A DNA stretch of 64,000 bases, from assembly GCA_041652575.1 (NCBI GenBank), contig JBAZHC010000014.1, positions 1 to 64,000 on the forward strand. The letters run 5' to 3'. The position numbers were made by a program, and so were the translations under genes. Below, in pieces: positions 50,219-58,178 of this stretch. The DNA comes from Phycisphaerae bacterium (lineage in GTDB: Bacteria; Planctomycetota; Phycisphaerae; Sedimentisphaerales; UBA12454). Position 1 is the stretch's first letter. Every line of letters starts with the position of its first letter. Below the pieces are notes generated by a model. That model made no database searches. It saw only the letters and a program-made list of their open reading frames with translations, and was not told the DNA's origin.

Positions 50219-51442
50219 ATGCATCAATTATTTAAAGATAAAAATTTTCTGCGATTATGCCTTGCGGCATTTTTTATGAGTTCCTGCCTTCAACTGGTTC
50301 AGATTGTTATGCCTTTTGTCGCCAAGTCACTGGGCGGCAGCGATACCGAAGTCGGACTTTGTTTTATGGGGCAGATGGGCGTTTATGTAATTTTCTGCAT
50401 AATGGCTTATTTTATCGTTGAAAAATTTAAGCCGAGAAGAGTGTTGTGGGTTAGCGCAGCCGGTCAGGCCGTGATTGTATGCGGAATTTTAGGGGTCATC
50501 TGGCTGGGCAAAGATACCCCTTTGGCCGTAACGCCTGTAATGCAATTGGTTTTTCTTATGTCGATGATTGGCATTGTGACGGCGTTTTACTGGCCTGTGC
50601 TGATGGGATGGATTTCGACAGGACACGAAGGGGCGGAACTCACAAAACGGCTGGGATTTTACAATGTGACATGGGGCTCGGCAAATATGCTCCTGCCGAT
50701 TGTCGGCGGGTACCTGATGGAAATAAATTATATCCTTCCTGTAACCGCGGCAGTTATCGTTACGATATTATGTATAATGGCCGTTTCCACTACTACCTGC
50801 ATCAGCGAAATTCCAATAAAGAAATCAGAGGATTTACCGGTTTTTATAAACGATATAAATCAAAATGAGAAAAGTCAATTTCTCTGGATATCGCGAGTAG
50901 CGATGTTCGCCAATTTTATATGTGCAGGCATATTCAGAAGCCAGCTCGGCATATATTATAAATTTGAACTCGGATTTACCGAATCAGTTTACGGCTGGGC
51001 AATATCGCTGATGTGCCTTTTTAACGTTGTTGTTTTTTATATGATGGGCAGAAGTTACTGGTGGCATTATAAAAAGGGAATGTTTGTCGCATCGCAGTTT
51101 TTAATAGTGATTTGTATGATGACGATTATTTTTTCACACAATATTGTCGTACAGCTTCTGGCGGCGGGTATGACCGGAATCACTTACGGCATAACTTACA
51201 GCTCTCACCAATATTACGGCGTTTCAGGCGGCAAAAATCGTGCAGGCAGAATGGCGATTCATGAGATAATTCTCGGCACCGGCTTTGCCGCAGGTTCGCT
51301 GCTGGGCGGAATGATTAGCGACAGTTTCGGCAGGCATTTTCCTTACTGGTTCGGCTGCGGGATTATGGCTGCGTTTGGAATTTTTCAGGTGATTCTGTGG
51401 TTTTCTATTGGAATTCTTCAAAAGCAGAAACGTCTTTCCTGA
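50219..51442 (+). CDS. Major facilitator superfamily transporter
   Basis: A 407-residue protein with 12 hydrophobic segments and the usual two-bundle layout. Helix 1-2 region: LCLAAFFMSSCLQLVQIVMPFVAKSLGGSDTEVG; helix 4-5: WPVLMGWISTGHEGAELTKRLGFYNVTWG; helix 8-9 has YYKFELGFTESVYGWAISL. No substrate-specific motif was identified. Its 3' end overlaps the convergent DUF503 gene by 38 bp. Confidence 0.82.
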   Translation: MHQLFKDKNFLRLCLAAFFMSSCLQLVQIVMPFVAKSLGGSDTEVGLCFMGQMGVYVIFCIMAYFIVEKFKPRRVLWVSAAGQAVIVCGILGVIWLGKDTPLAVTPVMQLVFLMSMIGIVTAFYWPVLMGWISTGHEGAELTKRLGFYNVTWGSANMLLPIVGGYLMEINYILPVTAAVIVTILCIMAVSTTTCISEIPIKKSEDLPVFINDINQNEKSQFLWISRVAMFANFICAGIFRSQLGIYYKFELGFTESVYGWAISLMCLFNVVVFYMMGRSYWWHYKKGMFVASQFLIVICMMTIIFSHNIVVQLLAAGMTGITYGITYSSHQYYGVSGGKNRAGRMAIHEIILGTGFAAGSLLGGMISDSFGRHFPYWFGCGIMAAFGIFQVILWFSIGILQKQKRLS

Positions 51443-51704
51443 CGTCGCCGACATAAAATCTGCCGTCGTTATATATAAAATTCAAAATCGTATCAAGCTG
51501 ACTGACGGTAAAAGTCCTGTCGTTTGACACCACGGCCAAACCTATAATGGCCATTTGCCTGTTGTCGAGCCTGTCAATCTCAGCGGCTGAAACATTAAAC
51601 CGGCTTTTCAGTCTTTCGATAAGACTTTTTACAATTCTTCTTTTGTCCTTCAGGGTCATTACTCCCTGAAGATGTATGCAAATTCTCGCGGTGCCGGTGA
51701 ACAT
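51405..51704 (-). CDS. DUF503 protein
   Basis: A 99-residue protein that begins GTARICIHLQGVMTLKDKRRIVKSLIERLKSRFNVSAAEID, the full signature of the DUF503 (YlxP-like) family; in Bacillus this gene sits in the infB/rbfA cluster and the role is still unclear. It follows xerD with no gap: its ATG directly abuts the xerD stop, so the two are translated in series. The C-terminus overlaps the MFS transporter 3' end. Confidence 0.85.
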   Translation of the reverse strand: MFTGTARICIHLQGVMTLKDKRRIVKSLIERLKSRFNVSAAEIDRLDNRQMAIIGLAVVSNDRTFTVSQLDTILNFIYNDGRFYVGDVRKDVSAFEEFQ

Positions 51705-52640
51705 TTATCCTCTCGGATGGAATTTTTTGTGGATGCTCCGCAACCTTTCCTGGTCAACGTGCGTATAAATCTGCGTTGTGGCTATATCGACATGGCCGAG
51801 CATCTCCTGAACGCTTCGCAAATCAGCTCCGCCGCTCAGCAGGTGGGTGGCGAAACAATGACGTAAAGTATGCGTCGTCATCTGTCTCGACAGGCCCGCC
51901 CGGCAGGCATATTTTTTTACAATCCGCCAGATTTCAATCCTGCTTAAGGCTTTGCCTGTTCGCGATAGAAAAAGAAAATCGCCGCTGACAGGCTTTATTA
52001 GTTTAGGTCTTAATTGCTCAAGATATTGCTCAATCGCGGCTGTCGCGGCTTTATTAAGAGGAACGACTCTTTCTTTATGGCCTTTGCCAAGGCATCTTAT
52101 ATAGCCGATTTTTAAATTAGCATCACTGACCTTAAGCCCGGCCACTTCGCTGGCTCTTGTGCCGGTAGCGTAAAGCACTTCGAGCAGGGCACGGTCCCGG
52201 TGATAATAAGGCTCTTTTTCATCGGGACAGTCCATCAGTTTTGTAACCTGGTTTTTACTGCAGATGACAGGAAGTTTCTGCCATAGTTTTGGGCTTTCAA
52301 GAAAAATTGTTAAATCGTCTTTGACGTGTCCCATCATTTTGCAAAAACGCATAAACATTTTTATCGCGACTACCGAACGGTTTATCGATGCCTCTGCTTT
52401 GCTCTGCCGGCCAAGAGTTTTTGCGTAATCGTAAAATATAGTGGTGGTAATTTTGTCAGGCTGTTCGACACCTTTTGAGAGGCAAAAAGCGGTAAAATCT
52501 TTCAAATCCCGCCCGTAGCCGAGGATGGTGTTATCGCTCAGGCCCGCTTCGACGGTCAGGTAATTCAGAAAAGCCAGAACTACCTTGCCGAGCAATTCTG
52601 TTTCCAGTTTAGCGTTCAAATTTTGTACCTGTGTCGACAT
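51705..52640 (-). CDS. xerD: Tyrosine recombinase XerD-like
   Basis: A 311-residue Xer-type recombinase, with the N-terminal SAM-like domain (LSDNTILGYGRDLKDFTAF) and catalytic residues in the expected order: R in YATGTRASEVAGL near residue 158, K in LGKGHKERVVPL near 183, H-x-x-R in HTLRHCFATHLLSGGADLRSVQEMLGH near 258, second H in GH, and the Y nucleophile in TQIYTHV near 291. The sequence is of the XerD/XerC type used for chromosome dimer resolution. A phage-type integrase is less likely because there is no adjacent att site in the window. Confidence 0.93.
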   Translation of the reverse strand: MSTQVQNLNAKLETELLGKVVLAFLNYLTVEAGLSDNTILGYGRDLKDFTAFCLSKGVEQPDKITTTIFYDYAKTLGRQSKAEASINRSVVAIKMFMRFCKMMGHVKDDLTIFLESPKLWQKLPVICSKNQVTKLMDCPDEKEPYYHRDRALLEVLYATGTRASEVAGLKVSDANLKIGYIRCLGKGHKERVVPLNKAATAAIEQYLEQLRPKLIKPVSGDFLFLSRTGKALSRIEIWRIVKKYACRAGLSRQMTTHTLRHCFATHLLSGGADLRSVQEMLGHVDIATTQIYTHVDQERLRSIHKKFHPRG

Positions 52641-52784
52641 TTTGCCTCAATAGCCCGATAAAAAACGGCTTTTTCGCTTAATTTCAAGATATCGTTTCAT
52701 TGCCTTTAGTTTTTTCGTCAAAAATATATCTTTTACCTTAATAATTTTGGGGCGACCGAGAAATGAATATATCAAACAACTGCA

Positions 52785-53369
52785 TCACTTTGGCGGATAA
52801 TAATCAGGAATTTTTCCTTTTTCATTTGCGCGGGAAGCCTGTTCTAAAATAGCCTGGCCCTCATTACTATCGGCTAAAAACCATGAGTCATCCTCAAGTC
52901 TGCGAACAAATCTATTATTATTTAACTGTCGAATCATTTCTTTGGTTACATTGTCTTTTGAATTTTTTAAAAGTGAGATTATTTCTTTGCCTTGCGGCGT
53001 GTATTTTTCTAAAAAGCCGATAAAAAGCTCAGAATCATTCGGGTCGCTGAAGTAGGTGAATACGTATGCCTTGACGCCTGCCGGCTCGCCGTCAGGAAGT
53101 TTGCCGGAAGGTGCATCGATAGGCGGAATCCTGTCGTCATTTCTTATAAAAAGTTCATTCGTATTCAGGTCGTAGAACCATGCTTTATGAGATTGCATAA
53201 TCGGCGGACTGGAAGGTATTAACAGTGTTATCACAATCAGTAAAAAGATAACAGCAGAGACAATACTTATGCCAATGATTATCTTCGGATTATTATTAAT
53301 CCATTTTCTGATGCCCAGTTTTTCGAGGCGTTCTTCAATATCATACCAGATGTATTTCCAGTTTGGCAT
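52785..53369 (-). CDS. Single-pass membrane protein, unknown
   Basis: A 194-residue protein with an N-terminal cytoplasmic segment (about 30 residues), a membrane helix (IIIGISIVSAVIFLLIVITLLI), and an extracytoplasmic domain that includes AWFYDLNTNELFIRNDDRIPPIDAPSG. This segment recurs in planctomycete proteins encoded next to H-X9-DG pseudopilins, as here (11 bp from it). It may assist pseudopilin function. I cannot assign a biochemical role. Confidence 0.6.
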   Translation of the reverse strand: MPNWKYIWYDIEERLEKLGIRKWINNNPKIIIGISIVSAVIFLLIVITLLIPSSPPIMQSHKAWFYDLNTNELFIRNDDRIPPIDAPSGKLPDGEPAGVKAYVFTYFSDPNDSELFIGFLEKYTPQGKEIISLLKNSKDNVTKEMIRQLNNNRFVRRLEDDSWFLADSNEGQAILEQASRANEKGKIPDYYPPK

Positions 53370-53380
53370 ATTGTCGCTCC

Positions 53381-54256
53381 TTAATAGCCTTCGTTAAAAC
53401 CCTTTTTACCTTTTAATAGTTCAATCATATATTCTAAATCAGGATTATCAGCCGATGCGTCTATCTCGTTCTGTCGGGTTGTTTCGTCATCAGCTAATTT
53501 AACAGTTCGCTGGTCTTTATATCTCCAGTAGCTGCAATGACCATCGGCAAAAGAAAGATTGCTTCCGCTGTTATGTCTTGCCGTAATAATATTACATGGT
53601 ACGCCGTCGCCGTTTCTGTAGAATTTCCACTGGAGACCTGTTGGGCTCTCCGTCAAAGGCCAAAAAAGGCCACACAGCCAATAATCGTCTCTGGCACCTC
53701 GAAGTCCGCCGTCTGCATCAGTAAACACCATTTTTTCTGATGGCCTTGTAATTCCAGAAAGATTTGAAAAAGTGCTGATAATATTTACGTCATCCATCCA
53801 TCGTTTATATGGGTAGCCCATAGTTGCGGGTATCGCATAATCCCGCAAACGTCCCGGACGGCGGTTTGCTGTTGGATAGTTCCAGGAACTTTGGCATTCA
53901 TAAAGTTTTACAGACTGCGTATAATGCCACAGAACTCCGTCTTTAATAGCTGTCTCTGTGCCGCCTATCCAATTATCGGGCAAAGCCGGACCATCAACAA
54001 CCCAGCATGAAGCTGTCAGGCATCCTGTATCGGGCGAACAAAGCCTGTCGCGATTGTCCATAGCGTACAAATTCCACGCAAGTGTCAGTTGTCTAAGATT
54101 TGAAGCGCAAACAACGCGTCTGCCTGACTCTCTTGTCCGGGTAAGGGAAGGCATCAGTATCGACATCAGCATTGAGATGATGGACATAACCACAAGCAGT
54201 TCAACTAATGTAAACCCGGTTGTGCCGGCGATTCTAAAATCCTCTTTTTGCGACAT
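53381..54256 (-). CDS. Prepilin-type N-terminal methylation-domain protein (H-X9-DG type)
   Basis: A 291-residue protein. The N-terminal TTGFTLVELLVVMSIISMLMSILMPSL (residues 12-38) is a class III prepilin signal with glutamate at +5 of the mature protein. CASNLRQL follows the hydrophobic helix, and the C-terminal LSFADGHCSYWRY is the H-X9-DG family signature. It should be processed by PilD-like peptidase. It is preceded by a 7-codon upstream ORF with the stronger ribosome-binding site, so expression may be coupled to it. The membrane protein following it is probably co-transcribed. Confidence 0.85.
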   Translation of the reverse strand: MSQKEDFRIAGTTGFTLVELLVVMSIISMLMSILMPSLTRTRESGRRVVCASNLRQLTLAWNLYAMDNRDRLCSPDTGCLTASCWVVDGPALPDNWIGGTETAIKDGVLWHYTQSVKLYECQSSWNYPTANRRPGRLRDYAIPATMGYPYKRWMDDVNIISTFSNLSGITRPSEKMVFTDADGGLRGARDDYWLCGLFWPLTESPTGLQWKFYRNGDGVPCNIITARHNSGSNLSFADGHCSYWRYKDQRTVKLADDETTRQNEIDASADNPDLEYMIELLKGKKGFNEGY

Positions 54257-54259
54257 AAA

Positions 54260-54283
54260 TTATCCCATGATTTTTATGCTCAT
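54260..54283 (-). CDS. Upstream ORF (7 codons) preceding the pseudopilin gene
   Basis: ATG at 54283 is preceded by GAGGT at the usual distance (7-nt spacing) and the frame encodes MSIKIMG before TAA at 54260-54262. The pseudopilin ATG at 54256 begins 3 nt after this stop. The ribosome-binding site for the short ORF is better than the one available to the pseudopilin start (GGGA), so the tiny ORF could load ribosomes that reinitiate. Confidence 0.4.
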   Translation of the reverse strand: MSIKIMG

Positions 54284-54524
54284 TTGTTAGACCTCACTGC
54301 CATCCGATCAAACCACGGTGCCCAGGCAGGGGCGAATATGCTATACTATTCGTCTTATGGCGGAAATAAAGTTTAAAATTATATCCTGCCGTAATTTTTA
54401 CACGACTTAATTTGTCATACTTACCACGACTCGCCCGGGACAAGCCTGTGGTTTATGTTAAAAATTCATCTTGAGAGTCTGCAATTTACAGTTTATAATC
54501 TTCTAACTTATATATTTAAAGGGA

Positions 54525-55112
54525 TTGACAATGGTAAAGCAAGTTATTATCTGGACGCTATTTACGGTAATTTGTTTATTTTGCGGCTGTACCGAAAAAC
54601 AGACGATAGCACCTGAGCCCAAATGTTTGTCCGGCATCAATACGGATTCGGCTATGAAGGCGGCCGAGCGTGTTCTCATCGGTATGAATTTTGTTATAGA
54701 TAAGGCCGATGCCAACCTCGCTGTAATGACGACAAAACCGCTGACAGGTGGACAATTTTTCGAGCTTTGGCGCAGGGACAATGTCGGTGGCTACAACAAT
54801 GCTGTATCCAATCTTCACAGCATTCAGCGGACTGTTGAGCTTGATTTTAATGGCAAGCAGGCACAGGTCTGTATCGGCTGTACTGTTAAAGTTGAAAGAC
54901 TTTCAATCCCCGAAAAGGAAATCGACAGCACCGCAAGGGCATACAGTATGTTCTCAAGAAGCAGCGGAACAAGGCAAAGCCTGTCTCTTAATGCCAAACA
55001 GGAAAAAAATATGGACTGGGTTGATATCGGCAGAGATAACCGGCTCGAAGCTGTCATCCTGAATAAAATTGATAAGGAAATTTCAAAAGCTGCAACGAAA
55101 GGTAAAAAGTAA
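54525..55112 (+). CDS. Predicted lipoprotein, unknown function
   Basis: A 195-residue protein with a short hydrophobic N-terminus and a lipobox-like CLFCGC (cysteine at about residue 22; the -3 position is F, not the usual L). The mature part contains MKAAERVLIGMNFVIDKADANLAVMTTKPL and QVCIGCTVKVERLS. It is translated in the same run as galE (TAATG overlap). It may function in the cell envelope; I do not recognise a domain. Confidence 0.65.
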   Translation: MTMVKQVIIWTLFTVICLFCGCTEKQTIAPEPKCLSGINTDSAMKAAERVLIGMNFVIDKADANLAVMTTKPLTGGQFFELWRRDNVGGYNNAVSNLHSIQRTVELDFNGKQAQVCIGCTVKVERLSIPEKEIDSTARAYSMFSRSSGTRQSLSLNAKQEKNMDWVDIGRDNRLEAVILNKIDKEISKAATKGKK

Positions 55113-56095
55113 TGAACGTTCTGGTTTGCGGAGGAGCAGGATATATCGGCAGTAATATGACGGCTACGCTCGCGTTACAGGGGCATAAGCCGATTGTCTT
55201 TGATAATCTAAGCAAGGGACACAGGGATGCTGTAAAAGGGCAGGAACTGATTGAAGGCGACCTGGCCGATTTTGACCTTCTCGTAAAAGTTCTTAAAGAG
55301 AAAAAAATCGAAGCGGTGATGCACTTTGCCGCGTTTATCGAAGTCGGCGAATCGTGCGAAAAGCCGCTCGAATATTATCGAAATAATTTCAGCAACACGC
55401 GCGCGCTTTTGGCTGCAATGGAGAATGCCGGCGTACAGAAATTTGTATTCAGCAGCACAGCAGCGACTTATGGAATGCCGAAAACCGTTCCAATCACCGA
55501 AGACCTGCCGAAAGAGCCTATCAATCCTTACGGCGAAAGCAAATGGGCGGTCGAACGGATGTGCCATTTCCAGAGCCTGACGGGAAGATTGAATTACGCG
55601 GCGCTGAGATATTTCAACGCCTGCGGCGCAGGCGGAAACGGCACTATCGGCGAAGACCATAAACCGGAGTCTCATCTTATCCCGCTGATAATTGCCGCGG
55701 CGATGGGCAAAAGAGCGGATATAAAAGTTTTCGGCACGGATTATCCTACGCCGGACGGAACCTGCGTAAGAGATTATATCCATATCGAGGATTTATGTTC
55801 GGCTCATCTTCTCGCACTTGAAAAGCTCGATAAAAATTCCGAGCTGGTTTACAATCTCGGCAACGGCAAAGGATATTCCGTCAGAGAGGTCATCGAGACG
55901 GTTAAAAAAGTTACCGGTAAAGATTTCAAAGTTACGGAAGTCGCACGCAGGGCCGGCGACCCGCCTGTTTTGACTGCTAACGCCGCAAAAGCCGTAAAAG
56001 AGCTTGGCTGGAAGTTAAAATATCCGCAGCTTGAAAAAATAGTCGAAACTGCATGGTTATGGCACAGTAAAAATCCGGAAGGTTATAAAAAATAA
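55112..56095 (+). CDS. galE: UDP-glucose 4-epimerase
   Basis: A 327-residue SDR enzyme that interconverts UDP-glucose and UDP-galactose. It has the NAD-binding GGAGYIGSNM, DNLSKG, the catalytic Ser region FSSTAATYG, and the YGESKWAVE YxxxK motif near residue 148. NACGAGGNGTIGEDH and FGTDYPTPDGTCVRDYIHIEDL are canonical GalE stretches. It precedes a ROK kinase by 5 bp. A role in making galactose-containing glycans is likely. Confidence 0.95.
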   Translation: MNVLVCGGAGYIGSNMTATLALQGHKPIVFDNLSKGHRDAVKGQELIEGDLADFDLLVKVLKEKKIEAVMHFAAFIEVGESCEKPLEYYRNNFSNTRALLAAMENAGVQKFVFSSTAATYGMPKTVPITEDLPKEPINPYGESKWAVERMCHFQSLTGRLNYAALRYFNACGAGGNGTIGEDHKPESHLIPLIIAAAMGKRADIKVFGTDYPTPDGTCVRDYIHIEDLCSAHLLALEKLDKNSELVYNLGNGKGYSVREVIETVKKVTGKDFKVTEVARRAGDPPVLTANAAKAVKELGWKLKYPQLEKIVETAWLWHSKNPEGYKK

Positions 56096-56100
56096 CAAAT

Positions 56101-57057
56101 ATGACTGACTACATAGGTATAGATTTCGGCGGCACAAACGTCAAGATGGGATGCTTTTCCAATGATATGAAAATGTTATGGAAAATATCCATACCGACCG
56201 ATGCCGATATGGGACCGGATGTCGTGATTGACAGAATGGTTGCGGCAATAAAAGAAACAGCAGGCAAAAAAAATACTCCTTTGGAAGCAATCAAGGCTAT
56301 CGGTATCGGCGCTCCCGGCCCTGCAAAATATACACAGGGTATTATTATCCGCTGCGCTAACCTGCCTAAATTTACGAATGTGCCGATAAGCAAAATGTTA
56401 AGCGATAAGCTCGGCAAACCGGTTATTTTTGATAATGACGCCAATGTCGCCTGCCTGGGCGAATTCGTCGCAGGTGCCGGGAAAAACATAAAAAATATGG
56501 TTTTCTTCACTCTCGGAACTGGTATAGGCAGCGGAATTATATCCGACGGCAAACTGCTCCACGGCAGCGGAGACAATGCCGCAGAGTTGGGGCATACTAT
56601 AGTTAATATTAATGGCAGACAATGTAACTGCGGCCAAAAAGGCTGCGCGGAGGCTTACGCGTCCGCTTCGCATACAGCTTTAAGAGCATCTGAGGCAATA
56701 AAGGCGGGCGAAGAATCAAGTCTTAAAGATGTACTGAAAAAAACCGGCAAAATCACATGCAAGGATGTCTTTGAATATTCCGCCAAAGGCGATAAACTCG
56801 CTAAACGAATAACCGAAGAAACTGCTGAAGTTTTAGGCGTGCTTTGTGTCAATGCCCTGCACTGCAGCGAGCCGGAGAGAATCGTTTTTGCCGGTGGGAT
56901 GATTGCGGCAGGGGAGCCGCTGCTGGAGAGGATTAAATTTTATTTTAATAAACACATCTGGAAAATCAAAAAAGAGGATACAGTTGAAATTTGCTTTGCG
57001 ACGATTGGCGAAGACGCCGGCATTATCGGTGCCGCAGCTTTGGCAAAAGATTTATGA
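56101..57057 (+). CDS. ROK-family sugar kinase (glucokinase-like)
   Basis: A 318-residue ROK protein. The ATP/phosphate motif IGIDFGGTNVKMG opens the protein, GIGAPGPAKY and FDNDANVACLGEF follow, and the zinc-binding motif CNCGQKGCAEAYASA near residue 178 (with upstream His in ELGHTIVN) is typical of glucose/N-acetylglucosamine kinases. It phosphorylates a hexose at C6. It is 5 bp after galE. Substrate is likely glucose, not proven. Its 3' end overlaps the convergent nucleotidyltransferase by 6 bp. Confidence 0.88.
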   Translation: MTDYIGIDFGGTNVKMGCFSNDMKMLWKISIPTDADMGPDVVIDRMVAAIKETAGKKNTPLEAIKAIGIGAPGPAKYTQGIIIRCANLPKFTNVPISKMLSDKLGKPVIFDNDANVACLGEFVAGAGKNIKNMVFFTLGTGIGSGIISDGKLLHGSGDNAAELGHTIVNINGRQCNCGQKGCAEAYASASHTALRASEAIKAGEESSLKDVLKKTGKITCKDVFEYSAKGDKLAKRITEETAEVLGVLCVNALHCSEPERIVFAGGMIAAGEPLLERIKFYFNKHIWKIKKEDTVEICFATIGEDAGIIGAAALAKDL

Positions 57058-57636
57058 TTCCATAATTGCTTTTTGGAGCAGGTCGTTTAAGCCCAGCTTT
57101 TTTGCCCAATTCTTTAAGTAATCGAAATCGAGGGAATTTTTCTGAATGGATAAAACGCCTAAAACATCTGTCCACTGACGTTCAGAATTACAGCCCGATT
57201 GCCTATACCAGTCCAACTTGAGCAGGATTATATCCTCTGGCGATACAAACGATACTTCCTTGGCGATATTGCCTAATTTCAATTTTCTGCTGCGAGAAAA
57301 CATCTGCCTGTAAAATTCCTTCTCCGGCCGAACAAAAATATCTATTTTAAAGGCAGTTGCCAAATGTATGATATTAAAGCTGATCTTGCTCTGCAAGGCC
57401 TGATTCATTGCTTCCTTACTGACATAAAAATCATTTTTCAGTGCCTCAATAAATTTGTCGCAAATCGGTCCAAAAGGCTCAACTGTAATATCGGCATCCT
57501 GTGTGAACCTCGCAGTGCCGTAAGTCGAGCTTGCCATAGAGCCGCCGATAACATAAGCAATGTTCATATTGTCAAGAACATTGAGTAATTTCTCCAGAAC
57601 AGCGATATCCTGCGGATTATTCATTTTTGCCGCCAT
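57052..57636 (-). CDS. Nucleotidyltransferase of toxin-antitoxin type
   Basis: A protein of about 194 residues. AYVIGGSMASSTYGTARFTQDADITVEPF has the G-G-S/D-x-D nucleotidyltransferase core (residues about 30-60) with the metal-binding DADI. The remaining SPEDIILLKLDWYRQSG is typical of AbiEii/MNT-like nucleotidyltransferases. I start at the ATG giving MAAKMNN, 20 bp inside the previous gene; the frame is open further upstream and other starts are possible. It overlaps the 3' end of the preceding small gene and forms a probable toxin-antitoxin pair with it. Confidence 0.7.
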   Translation of the reverse strand: MAAKMNNPQDIAVLEKLLNVLDNMNIAYVIGGSMASSTYGTARFTQDADITVEPFGPICDKFIEALKNDFYVSKEAMNQALQSKISFNIIHLATAFKIDIFVRPEKEFYRQMFSRSRKLKLGNIAKEVSFVSPEDIILLKLDWYRQSGCNSERQWTDVLGVLSIQKNSLDFDYLKNWAKKLGLNDLLQKAIMES

Positions 57637-57874
57637 AGACTTTATTGTATAATTCCTCGCCCAAGTGGCGTTTTGCCCAGATATGCCAGACCTGCTTCTC
57701 ATCTGCATTGGGGTACTGCATTCTAATGCCTGTCATTGAGAGGATTTGTCCTGTGCGAATTGCATCGAAAATTAATTCGATTTTTTCCGCAGAGCTCATT
57801 TTGCGGTACAACTCGTATTGAATTTCGAGAACCTCTCTCGATGTATCAGTTTGTATTTTATGCGGTTCGGCCAT
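57617..57874 (-). CDS. Small antitoxin-like protein (Rv0078B-related type)
   Basis: An 85-residue protein whose middle, KIELIFDAIRTGQILSMTGIRMQYPNADEKQVWHIWAKRHLGEELYNKVYG, resembles Rv0078B-type antitoxins that partner nucleotidyltransferases. Its ATG at 57874 lies 2 nt after the tRNA-Thr discriminator base, so there is no room for a ribosome-binding site. Either the mRNA is leaderless after tRNA 3' processing or a later start (MSSAEK, residue 26) is used. It is followed by the nucleotidyltransferase with overlap. Confidence 0.6.
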   Translation of the reverse strand: MAEPHKIQTDTSREVLEIQYELYRKMSSAEKIELIFDAIRTGQILSMTGIRMQYPNADEKQVWHIWAKRHLGEELYNKVYGGKNE

Positions 57875-57876
57875 AA

Positions 57877-57948
57877 AGCCGGTGGTGGGATTCGAACCCA
57901 AAACCTCGGCTTTACGAAAGCCGCGCTCTACCGTTGAGCTACACCGGC
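57877..57948 (-). tRNA. tRNA-Thr(CGT)
   Basis: On the minus strand the acceptor strands GCCGGTG and CACCGGC pair over 7 bp. The D-arm is GCTC...GAGC, the anticodon stem CGGCT/AGCCG encloses TTCGTAA with anticodon CGT (codon ACG), and the T-arm has TTCGAAT with one mismatched pair at the base. CCA is not encoded. The 3' end directly precedes the antitoxin-like start codon. Confidence 0.9.
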
Positions 57949-57963
57949 ACAAATCAAGCATCT

Positions 57964-58004
57964 CGTTATTCGTGAAGCGTGAAGCGAAATACGAGATACG
58001 ATGA
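57964..58004. repeat. Dispersed 'cgtatttcgcttcacg' type repeat
   Basis: On the minus strand the phrase ATCTCGTATTTCGCTTCACG is followed by CGAATAACGAGATG, an inverted word repeat flanking the tRNA-Thr promoter region. It is similar in style to the other word-like intergenic repeats. Confidence 0.4.
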
Positions 58005-58079
58005 ATAATAACTAATCGGTCAATTATTGTAAAGCAAAGACTCCGAAACCGGCTTTGCCGGTAAAATAATATAATGTTC

Positions 58080-58108
58080 TTGAAAATTTTATGGAATTGT
58101 GCTATAAA
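58080..58108 (+). promoter_or_regulatory. Sigma-70-type promoter of the sugar-acid operon
   Basis: TTGAAA (58080-58085) and TATAAA (58103-58108) are separated by 17 bp. Transcription would start near 58115, about 60 nt before the ATG at 58179. Confidence 0.6.
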
Positions 58109-58178
58109 ATTTGGTACAATAAATGAACCAATTTTTAAATTTTATAATTACTTACAAACAAAGGACTTGCGATAGATT

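Noticed and set aside
51705..52640. XerD-like gene as integrase of a mobile element
   Set aside because: The sequence is of chromosome-dimer-resolution type, sits among housekeeping genes, and the only tRNA fragment (401-449) is 51 kb away.
54284..54524. Small SRP-like or riboswitch RNA in the gap before the lipoprotein gene
   Set aside because: No conserved SRP loop or known riboswitch core could be found; I see only a possible -10 (TATACT) and no consistent fold.
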